From assembly GCF_024519315.1 (NCBI RefSeq), contig NZ_JANIIC010000036.1, positions 1 to 64,000 of the forward strand: 64,000 nucleotides of DNA. The letters are read 5' to 3'. Origin of the DNA: Streptomyces malaysiensis subsp. samsunensis. GTDB lineage: Bacteria > Actinomycetota > Actinomycetes > Streptomycetales > Streptomycetaceae. The position numbers were made by a program, and so were the translations under genes. The notes beneath the pieces are model-generated. The model did not search any database. It saw only the letters and a program-made list of their open reading frames with translations, and was not told where the DNA came from. Positions 16,402 to 24,422 of the stretch are shown in pieces (position 1 is the first letter of the stretch; each line of letters starts with the position of its first letter).

Positions 16402-17769
16402 ATGACGGACCTCATCGAGCTGCTGCGGGAGGGCCTCCCCGAGGAGGCGGTGCTGACCGACCCCGATGTGACCGGGGCCTACGCCAACGACATGGCCAGC
16501 TTCTGCGAGGCGGGCGCGCCCGCCGTGGTCGTCCTCCCGCGCACGGTCGAGCAGGTGCGGCACGTCTGCCGCACCGCCACCGCGCTGCGCGTCCCGGTCG
16601 TGCCCCAGGGCGCGCGCACCGGTCTGTCGGGCGCGGCCAACGCGTCCGACGGCTGCATCGTGCTGTCCCTGGTCAAGATGGACCGCATTCTGGAGATCAA
16701 CCCGGTGGACCGGATCGCGGTCGTCGAGCCGGGCGTGATCAACGCGACCCTGTCCCGCGCGGTCATGGACAAGGGCCTCTACTATCCGCCGGACCCCTCC
16801 AGCTGGGAGCAGTGCACCATCGGGGGCAACATCGGCACCGCGTCCGGCGGGCTGTGCTGTGTGAAGTACGGCGTCACCGCCGAATACGTCCTCGGGCTCG
16901 ATGTCGTCCTCGCCGACGGCCGGCTGCTGACGACCGGCCGCCGCACCGCCAAGGGGGTCGCGGGCTACGACCTGACCCGGCTCTTCGTCGGCTCCGAGGG
17001 CAGCCTCGGCATCGTCGTCCGCGCGGTGCTCGCCCTCAAGCCCGCCCCGCTCGAACAGCTGGTACTCGCCGCCGAGTTCCCCTCCACGGCGTCCGCCTGC
17101 GACGCCATCTGCCGGATCATGGAGCGCGGCCACGCGCCCTCGCTGCTGGAGCTGATGGACCGTACGAGCGTCCGCGCGGTCAACGCGATGGGGAACATGG
17201 GCCTGCCGGAGTCCACCGAGGCGCTGCTGATGGCGGCGTTCGACACCCCGGACCCGGCCCCCGACCTCGCCGCCGTCGCCGAGCTGTGCACGGCGGCCGG
17301 GGCGACGGAGGTGGTCCCGGCCGAGAGCGCCGCCGAGTCCGACATGCTGCTCCAGGCCCGCCGGATGACGCTTCCGGCGCTGGAGGCGGTCAAGGGCGTC
17401 ACCATGATCGACGACGTCTGTGTGCCCCGCTCCCGGCTGGCCGAGATGATCGACGGCACGGCCGCCATCGCCGAGCGGTACGACCTGACCATCGGCGTCG
17501 TCGCCCACGCCGGGGACGGCAACACCCATCCCACGGTGTGCTTCGACGCGGCCGACCCCGATGAGTCCCGGCGCGCCCGTGAGTCCTTCGACGCCATCAT
17601 GGCGCTGGGCCTGGAGCTGGGCGGCACCATCACCGGTGAGCACGGCGTCGGCGTCCTCAAACGGGAGTGGCTGGCGCGTGAACTGGGGCCGGTGGGGGTG
17701 GAGTTGCAGCGCGGTATCAAGCAGGTCTTCGATCCGCTGGGCCTGCTCAACCCCGGCAAGATCTTTTAA
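16402..17769 (+). CDS. FAD-linked oxidase, glycolate oxidase GlcD-like
   Basis: A 455-residue flavoprotein. The PCMH-type FAD-binding domain spans about residues 35-215 with PQGARTGLSGAANA and the diphosphate-contacting PPDPSSWEQCTIGGNIGTASGG. A C-terminal FAD-oxidase C domain ends with the family motif GTITGEHGVGVLKREWL and GLLNPGKIF. It probably oxidises a 2-hydroxy acid such as D-lactate or glycolate. A GGAGAT lies only 1 nt from the ATG, and a GAGTCT hexamer 6 nt upstream suggests leaderless expression. No GlcE/GlcF partners are present. Confidence 0.88.
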   Translation: MTDLIELLREGLPEEAVLTDPDVTGAYANDMASFCEAGAPAVVVLPRTVEQVRHVCRTATALRVPVVPQGARTGLSGAANASDGCIVLSLVKMDRILEINPVDRIAVVEPGVINATLSRAVMDKGLYYPPDPSSWEQCTIGGNIGTASGGLCCVKYGVTAEYVLGLDVVLADGRLLTTGRRTAKGVAGYDLTRLFVGSEGSLGIVVRAVLALKPAPLEQLVLAAEFPSTASACDAICRIMERGHAPSLLELMDRTSVRAVNAMGNMGLPESTEALLMAAFDTPDPAPDLAAVAELCTAAGATEVVPAESAAESDMLLQARRMTLPALEAVKGVTMIDDVCVPRSRLAEMIDGTAAIAERYDLTIGVVAHAGDGNTHPTVCFDAADPDESRRARESFDAIMALGLELGGTITGEHGVGVLKREWLARELGPVGVELQRGIKQVFDPLGLLNPGKIF

Positions 17770-17992
17770 CGGCAGCCCTGGCAGGGCCCCGCCTCGGGGC
17801 AAGCCCTATGCGATGGAGTGGCCCGAGGCGGGATGATCAAGGAACTGCCCGTTGGCAGTCGTTCCGAACCTTGAATTCGTTAGGTGTTCCCTTGTGGATT
17901 TGCCCATGCTCGGGGGTGGACTGCGGGGTGCGGGGGCCATGAGGCCGCCCGCGGAGCCGTGGAAGCGCGGCGGGCGGGAAAGGCGTGGGCGG

Positions 17993-18436
17993 TCAGTGAC
18001 TCCGTAGAGCCTCGGCAAGTTGGATGAGCTGCCGGCTTGGGAAGTGGATCAGTGCGGCGTCAGCGAGGCCGCTCGGTTCGAGGGGGACGTTCATGCGCCA
18101 GGAACCAGGGCGCCACGGGTGGCGGACGTGGTCGGCGAACAGCGGTGTCTCGGCGAGCAACGCCACCATGCGCAGAGCGTCGGCGGTCGGGAGTTTCAGC
18201 AGGGCCCATCCGCGGTGGTAGTCGATGAAGGCGTCGCCCCCGTAGCCGAGTGGGACGTCGCGCTGTTCCCGTACACCGGCGGTCGCCTCGCCTACGTCTT
18301 GGCAACAGGCGGTAGTCGTGAAACCGAGGCGCCACAGTTCACTGATGACAGGGACCATGCCGATGTCTATGTCTACGTGCTCCCCCGGGGGAGTGATGAG
18401 CGTGTGGTGCGGGTGGATGAGCGGGTCGGCTGGCAT
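17993..18436 (-). CDS. hypothetical protein of the accessory block
   Basis: A 147-residue soluble protein beginning MPADPLIHPHHTLITPPGEH. It contains GFTTTACCQDVGEA (two adjacent Cys) and an RPGSWRMNVPLE segment. I do not recognise the family. It lies 15 bp after the phosphotransferase stop and is the last gene of the leftward accessory operon. The 223 bp between it and the FAD-oxidase gene hold only a short hairpin (GCCCCG/CGGGGC near 17785) and no ORF. Confidence 0.65.
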   Translation of the reverse strand: MPADPLIHPHHTLITPPGEHVDIDIGMVPVISELWRLGFTTTACCQDVGEATAGVREQRDVPLGYGGDAFIDYHRGWALLKLPTADALRMVALLAETPLFADHVRHPWRPGSWRMNVPLEPSGLADAALIHFPSRQLIQLAEALRSH

Positions 18437-18451
18437 GCCATTCCCCTCGTT

Positions 18452-19236
18452 TCAGGGTCGGCGGTAGGTGGCCCATTGGTTCGCGGCTGTGGCGAGGGAC
18501 TGCTTCCATACGATGTCGGGAGCGTCCGCAGCGATGCCGGCCCATAGCCGGTCTTGGGCAGTCGCGAAGACGTCGACCGCGCGGGCCGACGCGGTGGACC
18601 ATGCGGGAGTTGCGGCGGCCCATTGTTCGGCGTCTGCGGGGGTGTGGCCGGCGGAGATCAGCCAGACGACCCAACAGGCGGCGTCGATCCATGCGGCGCC
18701 GGCAGTCGGCCACGCCCAGTCGACGACGCGGGCGACGTTATGGATGATGAGGACGTTGTCGGGGGTCCAGTCGGTGTGCAGCAGCGTGTTGCCGCGTAGC
18801 AACTCGGCGTCGTTGGGGTGATCGAAGTAGTCAGCGAGGCGCTGCTCGATCCGTTTCAGCTCGACGTCTGAGGGGGCGCGCACTCTGGACAGCGTGGTGA
18901 TCGCCTCGGCGATGACCGGCAGGTCGTTGGAACCAGGGCTGTAGTCGGCGGGGCGGCCGTCGAGGTGTTCGAATCCGAGCAGGTTCCACTCGCCATCGTC
19001 GATAGCCCACAGCAGGCGAGGCGCGAGGGGGGCGACGTAGCGATTGATGGTGGCCTCGCGCTTCTGTGTCCACACGCGAGGGTGATCGCAGCGCAGGCCC
19101 TTGACGAAGATGCGGCCGGCGTGACTGCTTCGCGTAGTTCCAAGTAGTGATGCGTCTTGATCTTTGCGCCGCTGCTGTTTCCCGGGCGCAAGAGTAAGTG
19201 GTCGTTGAGGAATGGAGCGGCGATCAGTTCGTGCAT
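18452..19236 (-). pseudogene. APH-family phosphotransferase with a single-base frameshift
   Basis: Two frames together give one protein. Frame A starts at 19236 (MHELIAAPFLNDHLLL) and runs to about REAV. Frame B continues HAGRIFVKGLRCDHPRVW and on to 18452. They join perfectly if one base is added near 19123, giving 261 residues. The kinase catalytic loop LLHTDWTPDNVLI and the metal-binding VVDWAWP are intact in frame B. The family phosphorylates aminoglycosides, choline or other small molecules; the substrate here is unknown. Leu14 is a TTA codon, so expression would need the bldA tRNA. It is either a recent pseudogene or a sequence error. A strong GGGGAG site precedes the ATG. Confidence 0.75.
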
Positions 19237-19263
19237 GGCTCCCCTTGTTGGGTGAGGTGTCGG

Positions 19264-19379
19264 TCAGCTCGTCCGATAGCCCGTCCCCTTGCAGTCGCGG
19301 CAGCGAATGACGACGACCTTTCCGCGCCGCATGATCTTGATGGGCTTCTTTCCATCGCAGGTGATGCAGGCTCGGACAT
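19264..19379 (-). pseudogene. small two-CxxC zinc-ribbon-like protein, frameshifted
   Basis: The frame ending at 19264 encodes CITCDGKKPIKIMRRG followed by a second cysteine pair, IRCRDCKGTGYRTS. This is two CxxC knuckles of DnaJ or rubredoxin-like type. That frame has no ATG, GTG, TTG or CTG start before its upstream TGA. Adding one base near 19369 joins it to ATG 19379 and gives a 38-residue protein starting MSEP. It lies between a 103-residue gene and the phosphotransferase on the same strand. It is too short for most gene finders. Function unknown; possibly nucleic-acid binding. Confidence 0.5.
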
Positions 19380-19401
19380 GAGCCGTCCCGGGATGGGGGC
19401 G

Positions 19402-19713
19402 TCAGCGGATGCGTCCGGCAACGTCGAGCGGCCTTGGGGTGTTCTGTGCGGAAGTGCTGGGGATACGGGACGCGGTGGCCGATCGTCGTATCTGCGTGGC
19501 GACGTGATGTGGTGTGAAAATGCGTGTGACCTCGATGGTCAGGGAACGCGGCAAAAAGTACGCGTTGCCGTCCACGAATTGCAGCCTCTTGCGGTTTCCG
19601 GCGATCTCGCGTACGTCGGCGACGGCGTGAGGGATGCCGCCCACGCTGATTACATCGCCGGGGCGGATGCTGTCGCCGGTGATGGTGACGCTGTGCACGA
19701 TCTCTCGCGCCAT
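19402..19713 (-). CDS. hypothetical protein of the accessory operon
   Basis: A 103-residue protein. The N-terminal 65 residues look like a small beta-rich domain (SIRPGDVISVGGIPHAVADV, FVDGNAYFLP), and the rest is a Ser/Pro/Thr-rich tail. The start at MAREIVHSV is chosen because GGAG lies 6 nt upstream; the open frame runs further but that part belongs to the frame of the upstream resolvase-like remnant. The domain type is not recognised with confidence. It lies in the middle of the frameshifted operon and is intact. Confidence 0.6.
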   Translation of the reverse strand: MAREIVHSVTITGDSIRPGDVISVGGIPHAVADVREIAGNRKRLQFVDGNAYFLPRSLTIEVTRIFTPHHVATQIRRSATASRIPSTSAQNTPRPLDVAGRIR

Positions 19714-20044
19714 GCCGGACTCCATATCTGTGTGAGCTGAGATTGGGGGAGGTTGTGACCGCTTCTGCCGGGAGTCCTTGAGACTTGGGGGAACGGCGTT
19801 AGGCCAGCGGGTGATGACATCGGTGATCTCGCCCCGCGCAGCCATCTCACGAACGCGGTCGCCAGCCCCGGCGATGCCGGTGGTCCGGCTCCCCGAAGGG
19901 GTCGGCGATCGTCTCTACCAGGCGCAGGCCGCGCTCATCCGCGAACGCGCGGCTGCCCTCCGCGACGGCCCGCTCTTCGGGCAGCTTCGAGGCAGTTCGG
20001 CCCCGGTCGACGCATACGTGCAGCACGGCAGCGTGGATGTTCAT
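19714..20044 (-). pseudogene. resolvase-like small protein, frameshifted
   Basis: The ORF from 20044 begins MNIHAAVLHVCVDRGRTASK and reads through GEPDHRHRRGWR before losing frame. The other frame resumes with RVREMAARGEITDVITRWPN. Removing one C from the ACC near 19858 joins them as GWRRVREMAARGE. The overall pattern recalls the N-terminal part of serine recombinases (a cysteine or arginine replacing the usual Ser is not evident), so the family call is tentative. Beyond RWPN no stop occurs and the frame runs into the next gene, so the C-terminus also looks altered. ATG overlaps the preceding stop (ATGA). Confidence 0.5.
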
Positions 20045-20226
20045 CGGGCGGCCCTTCCTCGGTGGTGGGGGCACTGGCACGTGGGCCACGCTCCCTTGGA
20101 ATCGGGCACCTTTGCCGGGGTGACCACTGACTTTTTCCGCACCGTTGTGCGGCTCCCGTCCGGCCTGAGCCGGTACACCTCCAACGTCATCCCGCTGGGC
20201 TGTTCCGCTGCGGCTGTCATCGTCAC
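20041..20226 (-). CDS. small hypothetical protein, first gene of the accessory operon
   Basis: A 61-residue protein containing MTLEVYRLRPDGSRTTVRKK and ending with a TCQCPHH motif. The ATGA overlap with the next gene shows translational coupling and supports both reading frames. The start is GTG 20226 or ATG 20220, the latter having AAGG at suitable distance. It is the most upstream gene of the leftward operon, divergent from the XRE-type regulator. Function unknown. Confidence 0.6.
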   Translation of the reverse strand: MTMTAAAEQPSGMTLEVYRLRPDGSRTTVRKKSVVTPAKVPDSKGAWPTCQCPHHRGRAAR

Positions 20227-20304
20227 GCCTTGGTCCGGGGGCGGGGGAAAAGCCGCGCCGATCCTTCTCGGTGGTTGGGGGTGAAGAAACCGGTGCGACC
20301 GTCA

Positions 20305-20339
20305 ACCGGCCGCCCGATCTCGATCACCGAACGGCCGGT
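20305..20339. promoter_or_regulatory. inverted repeat in the divergent promoter region of the accessory block
   Basis: ACCGGCCG (20305-20312) and CGGCCGGT (20332-20339) are perfect 8-bp inverted repeats 19 bp apart, located between the accessory operon and the XRE-type regulator. The spacing suggests two half-sites on the same helix face. Confidence 0.5.
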
Positions 20340-20425
20340 AATCACTCAACTCCAGTGCGCGCATGGAGGTAAGGGAGCAGAGTGGAGGCACGGTTGAACT
20401 GGTTGAACACAGCTCGGGGGTTGGA

Positions 20426-21772
20426 ATGGCACGACGACAGCGCACGCCGAATAGGGCTCTCGCGGGCCTGATGCAGACGGAGGGGATCGGAAACGCGCAG
20501 CTGGCGCGGCGCACGAACGCCGTCGGAAAAGAACTGCGGGTCACGCTGCATTACGACAAGTCGAGTGTGTCGCAGTGGCTCGCCGGTAGTACGCCGAAGC
20601 CGCAGGCACGGCCCGCGATCCTCGAAGCGCTCTCCCGACTCGCTGGGCGGCCGATAACGTCCGCCGAAGTGGGCTGGGGGGACGATCCGGTCGAAGAGCG
20701 CGATGTTGTTTCGGGAGTGATGGCGCTGAGCCGAGCAGACATGGACCCGTCCCGCCGTAGCGTGCTGACAGCGGCTATGTACGCGGCCACGCTGGTGGTC
20801 CCCACATACGACGAGTTGGCCGGAGAACCGGACCAGCGTGTGAAGGACACCAGCGTGAGGAGCCCTCTTCACATCGGCATGAGCGACGTTGAGACCGTGA
20901 CCAGGATGACGGACAAGGTCGCCGAGATCCTGGACGAGATCGGCGCTGGTCACGCTCGGCCGATGGCAGCGGCCTTCATCACGAACACCATCGGCCACTA
21001 TCTGCGCGCTGACGCCTCGGAGAAGGTGCGCAAGGCCATGCTCGCGGCTGTCTCGGACTTCGTGTACCTCACCGGCTGGATGGCGATGTACGAGACGAAG
21101 CAAGGGCTCGGGCAGAGGTACTACCTGCGTGCGCTCGATCTCGCGGCGAGGGGAGAAGACCACGTCACCTACTGCCGGACCCTGCGAGGCATGTCGTTGC
21201 AGGCGTCCCACCTCGGCTACGGGCGGAAGGCGTTGGAACTCGCGGACGCAGCAGCGGAGGCCGCGCCCGCATCTGGGCCGCGTCTGGTGGCGTTCCTGTG
21301 TGGGCAGCAGGCCGCCGCGGCGGCGATGACCGGCGACCGGAACACCGCCCTGACGCGTTTGCGTGAAACGGAGGCCGCGCTGGCTCAGGCCGACAACCGG
21401 CGGGACGCCGTAGGTGGGTACGACGAAGCCGCCTTCCACTTCCACGAGGCGCATGTCAGGTGGTCACTCAAGGATGGGCCGGGCAGCATCAAGGCCCTGC
21501 GCCGCTCCAACGCCGCCCGCAGCTTCCAGGAACGTCAAGGGCGAGTGCACTGCCTTGGGGTGATCGCTCAACGGCAGATGGCCATGCGCCACGTCGAGGC
21601 AGCCTGTGCCACCTGGAACGAGTTTCTCGACGAGCACCAGATGGTCAGCTCCGCGCGGGGGGATGAGCACCTGCGGAACCTGCGCACCGGCCTCAAGCCG
21701 TATGCGTCGCTGCCGGTTGTGCGCACCCTCGCCGAACGGGCGCGCGAGGTCGCCCATCTGAAGGCAGCTTGA
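20426..21772 (+). CDS. XRE-type regulator with TPR-like C-terminal domain
   Basis: A 448-residue protein. The N-terminal region (about residues 8-70: ALAGLMQTEGIGNAQLARRT, KSSVSQWLAGSTPKPQARP) is a cro/C1-type HTH with a long insertion. The remainder is helical repeats such as YYLRALDLAARGEDHVTYCR and SHLGYGRKALELADAAAEAA, resembling the TPR domains of Streptomyces regulators that bind small peptides or signals. ATG 20426 starts the HTH. It faces the frameshifted accessory operon and may have controlled it. It is followed by two strong hairpins. Confidence 0.82.
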   Translation: MARRQRTPNRALAGLMQTEGIGNAQLARRTNAVGKELRVTLHYDKSSVSQWLAGSTPKPQARPAILEALSRLAGRPITSAEVGWGDDPVEERDVVSGVMALSRADMDPSRRSVLTAAMYAATLVVPTYDELAGEPDQRVKDTSVRSPLHIGMSDVETVTRMTDKVAEILDEIGAGHARPMAAAFITNTIGHYLRADASEKVRKAMLAAVSDFVYLTGWMAMYETKQGLGQRYYLRALDLAARGEDHVTYCRTLRGMSLQASHLGYGRKALELADAAAEAAPASGPRLVAFLCGQQAAAAAMTGDRNTALTRLRETEAALAQADNRRDAVGGYDEAAFHFHEAHVRWSLKDGPGSIKALRRSNAARSFQERQGRVHCLGVIAQRQMAMRHVEAACATWNEFLDEHQMVSSARGDEHLRNLRTGLKPYASLPVVRTLAERAREVAHLKAA

Positions 21773-21783
21773 AATAACACAAT

Positions 21784-21818
21784 GCCCCGCACGCGGCCAT
21801 GAACGGCCGTGTGCGGGC
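21784..21818 (+). terminator. terminator after the XRE/TPR regulator
   Basis: A hairpin 12 nt after the stop codon, with arms GCCCCGCACGCGGCC and GGCCGTGTGCGGGC around ATGAAC. A 32-codon ORF starting at 21799 overlaps it, but it is not convincing. Confidence 0.7.
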
Positions 21819-21895
21819 CATCGCTAACGGGCGAGAACAGGCGGCGCAGCAGGGCCGCCGGCTTGAGGAGGAACAGAAAGTCGGCAAGCTGTTCT

Positions 21896-21932
21896 GAGGC
21901 CGCCCGGACCCGGGGGTGGTCCGGACGGCCTC
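21896..21932. terminator. bidirectional terminator between the accessory block and adh
   Basis: Arms GAGGCCGCCCGGACC and GGTCCGGACGGCCTC form a 15-bp stem with one mismatch and a 7-nt loop. It lies 33 bp from the end of the leftward alcohol dehydrogenase gene and can serve both directions. Confidence 0.75.
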
Positions 21933-21965
21933 GGCCTGGTCACGCCGCCGGTGAGGCGGCGTCGA

Positions 21966-23015
21966 TCACGCCTTCAGGGAAGCGATGTCGATCACGAAGC
22001 GGTACCGCACATCGCTGCTCACGACGCGGTCGTAGGCTTCGTTGATCTGCTCGCCGTCGATCAGCTCGATCTCCGCGCCGAGCCCGTGCTCGGCGCAGAA
22101 GTCCAGCATCTCCTGCGTCTGCCGGATACCGCCGATCTTCGAGCCGGCCATTGTCTTACGGGCCCCGATCAGCGAGAACTGGTTGAAGGCGCTGAGGTTC
22201 TCCGGCGCGCCCACGTGCACCAGCGTGCCGTCCCGCTTGAGCAGCGAGAGATAGCCGTCCAGCGGGAGGTTGGCCGAGGTGGTGTTGACGATCAGGTCGA
22301 AGGTGCCGGCCAGTTCGGTGAAGGTGGCCTCGTCGCCGGTGGCGTAGAAGTGGTCGGCGCCCAGCCGCAGCCCGTCGTCCTTCTTACGGAGCGTCTGGCT
22401 CAGCACGGTCACCTCGGCGCCCATCGCATGGGCGATCTTCACGCCCATGTGGCCCAGCCCACCGAGGCCGATGATGGCCACGTTCTTACCGGGCCCGGCG
22501 TTCCAGTGGGCCAGCGGGGAGTAGAGGGTGATCCCGGCGCACAGCAGCGGGGCGGCGATGTCCAGCGAAATCCCCTCGGGGATGCGCAGGACGTAGTTCT
22601 CGTCCACCACGATGTGGGTGCTGTAGCCGCCATAGGTGGGGGAGCCGTCGTACGCCGTGGCGTTGTACGTCTGCACCTCGCCCTTGAGGCAGAACTGCTC
22701 CTCGCCCGCGAGGCAGTTCTCGCACTCGCGGCAGGAGTCGACGAAGCAGCCCACGCCGACCCGGTCGCCCACGGCGTACGCGGTCACACCGGGGCCGACC
22801 TCGGCGACCACACCGGCGATCTCATGGCCGGGCACCATCGGGAAGAGGGCGGTGCCCCACTCCTCGCGGGCCTGGTGGATGTCGGAGTGGCAGATACCGG
22901 CGTAGGCGATCTCGATCAGTACATCGTGCTCGCGCAGTGCTCGGCGTTCGATGGTGGTCTTCTCCAGCGGGGCCTTCGGAGCGGGGGCTGCGTAGGCGGT
23001 GACGCTGGTGGTCAT
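21966..23015 (-). CDS. zinc-dependent alcohol dehydrogenase (YahK/CAD-like)
   Basis: A 349-residue medium-chain dehydrogenase, NADP-dependent by similarity to YahK/cinnamyl-alcohol-type enzymes. The catalytic zinc ligands are Cys in YAGICHSDIHQ (about residue 43) and His-Glu in PGHEIAGVV. The structural zinc motif has four Cys in DSCRECENCLAGEEQFC. The Rossmann glycine motif is IGLGGLGHMGVK. It reduces aldehydes with NAD(P)H. An MmyB-type regulator lies upstream on the same strand with a 137-bp gap, so co-regulation is plausible. Confidence 0.93.
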   Translation of the reverse strand: MTTSVTAYAAPAPKAPLEKTTIERRALREHDVLIEIAYAGICHSDIHQAREEWGTALFPMVPGHEIAGVVAEVGPGVTAYAVGDRVGVGCFVDSCRECENCLAGEEQFCLKGEVQTYNATAYDGSPTYGGYSTHIVVDENYVLRIPEGISLDIAAPLLCAGITLYSPLAHWNAGPGKNVAIIGLGGLGHMGVKIAHAMGAEVTVLSQTLRKKDDGLRLGADHFYATGDEATFTELAGTFDLIVNTTSANLPLDGYLSLLKRDGTLVHVGAPENLSAFNQFSLIGARKTMAGSKIGGIRQTQEMLDFCAEHGLGAEIELIDGEQINEAYDRVVSSDVRYRFVIDIASLKA

Positions 23016-23152
23016 AGAGATGTCTCCCTGGAAGGAATGCGAAGAACGCGAGGAATGTGCTGGGTGAGAGGGCAGGCGGGGGTAGGGGTGGTCGGGCGAA
23101 TGGCACTAATCGCGCGAATCGGGAGGTGGGGGTGAAGGGGTGATGGGTGGGA

Positions 23153-24118
23153 TCAGGGGGAAACGTCGGAGGACGGTCCCCGCGAAGGACGCGCTTCGGA
23201 GCGGGACCCGTCGGAGCGGGACCCGTCGGAAGGGGCCCCTTCGGAACGGGGCGCGTAAGGATCGGTCGAGGGAGTCGCCGTCCAGCTCGCCAGCAGCCGC
23301 AGGGCCGCCTCGGAGGGGGAGCCGGGCTCGACCGTGTAGATGCACAGGGCCTGGTCGGGATCGCCGGGGACGATCACGTTCTCGTAGGCCAGCGTCATGT
23401 CCCCGACCACCGGATGGTGGTAGAGCTTGACGCCGTGGGTCTTCTCACGGACGTTGTGGTCCGCCCACCATGTGCGGAACTCCGGGCTCTTGATGGTGAG
23501 CTCGCCCACGAGCTCGGTCAGCCGGGGGTCCTCGGGATGGTGCCCGGCCTCCAGCCGGAGGGAGGCCACCATCTCCGCCGCGACCGTCTCCCACTCCGGC
23601 CACAGCGAACGGGCCGCCTCGTCGAGGAACATGAAGCGGGCCATGTTCCGCTCGTGGTACGGGAGCGCCTCGAAGTCGATGATCAGCGCCCTGGCCAGCC
23701 GGTTGGAGGCCAGGACATCGCCCCTGCGCCCGAGGACGAAGGCCGGTGAGACCCCGTCCAGCGTGCGCAGCAGCGCATGCACCCCGGGCCGCACCCGCTG
23801 GGCGCGGGGCGGCCGGCGGCGCACTGTGCGCCGGGGGCGCGGCCGGGTCAGCTCGAAGAGGTACGCGCGTTCGGTGTCGTTCAGCTGGAGCGCACGGGCC
23901 ACGGCGTCCAGCACCGCCTCCGACACATTGAGATGGCGGCCCTGCTCCAGACGCGTGTAGTAGTCCGTGCTCACCCCGGCCAGCTGCGCCAGCTCCTCCC
24001 GGCGCAGCCCCGGGACCCGACGGGGGCTGTCGTTGCTCACGTGCACGCCCGCGTCCCCGGGGCCCAGACGGGCCCTGCGGCTCCGCAGGAACTCACTGAG
24101 CTCGGTATTGCGGTCCAT
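23153..24118 (-). CDS. helix-turn-helix regulator with MmyB-like ligand domain
   Basis: A 321-residue regulator. The HTH is at about residues 5-70 (LSEFLRSRRARLGP, LRREELAQLAGVSTDYYTRLEQG), followed by an MmyB-like domain (AFVLGRRGDVLASNRLARAL, YHHPVVGDMTLAYE) that binds a fatty-acid-like ligand in homologues. The C-terminal tail is a low-complexity Ser/Arg/Gly repeat (DGSRSDGSRSE) encoded by short GGACCCGTCGGA-type DNA repeats. The start is MDRNTELSEF. It is transcribed in the same direction as, and just upstream of, the alcohol dehydrogenase. Confidence 0.88.
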   Translation of the reverse strand: MDRNTELSEFLRSRRARLGPGDAGVHVSNDSPRRVPGLRREELAQLAGVSTDYYTRLEQGRHLNVSEAVLDAVARALQLNDTERAYLFELTRPRPRRTVRRRPPRAQRVRPGVHALLRTLDGVSPAFVLGRRGDVLASNRLARALIIDFEALPYHERNMARFMFLDEAARSLWPEWETVAAEMVASLRLEAGHHPEDPRLTELVGELTIKSPEFRTWWADHNVREKTHGVKLYHHPVVGDMTLAYENVIVPGDPDQALCIYTVEPGSPSEAALRLLASWTATPSTDPYAPRSEGAPSDGSRSDGSRSEARPSRGPSSDVSP

Positions 24119-24422
24119 GGGTTCCAGTATTGGCAATGGAAAAGGCACCTGAGCGTGCCAAAGTAGGTCTGCTGAACCTAGGCCGGGCGGGGCCAGGTGG
24201 GCCGTGGCCGCTCGTACGGCTTCGTGGGGCTCGCACGGGAGAGTGGTGGCGGGAAGCTGTGGGCTTGAGGCGTTGGACCGGTCTGATAGACCTTGACAGC
24301 GCGCTCCGGGTTGCACTGCGGCTCTTGTACGGCAAACTGCTTACCGCCCACCCTCACCGCGAGGCACCGCAAAGGCGCAGCGCAGTACAGCACGGCCGAG
24401 CAGATACGGGACATCGGAGATC
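24119..24422. promoter_or_regulatory. 304-bp divergent promoter interval with nested inverted repeats
   Basis: TTGGCA (24130-24135) and TGCCAA (24156-24161) flank GGCAC-CTGAGC-GTGCC (24144-24159), lying just upstream of the MmyB-type regulator start, so an autoregulatory operator is likely. The rest of the interval has no gene; GGAG precedes the ATG at 24423. Confidence 0.5.

Noticed and set aside
17993..21772. The accessory block as an integrative element.
   Set aside because: No integrase, replication gene, tRNA or matching attachment repeats were found at its borders, so transfer cannot be shown.
21799..21897. A 32-codon ORF (MNGRVRAIANGREQAAQQ) after the XRE/TPR regulator.
   Set aside because: It lies inside a terminator hairpin and has no ribosome site; kept only as a remark.
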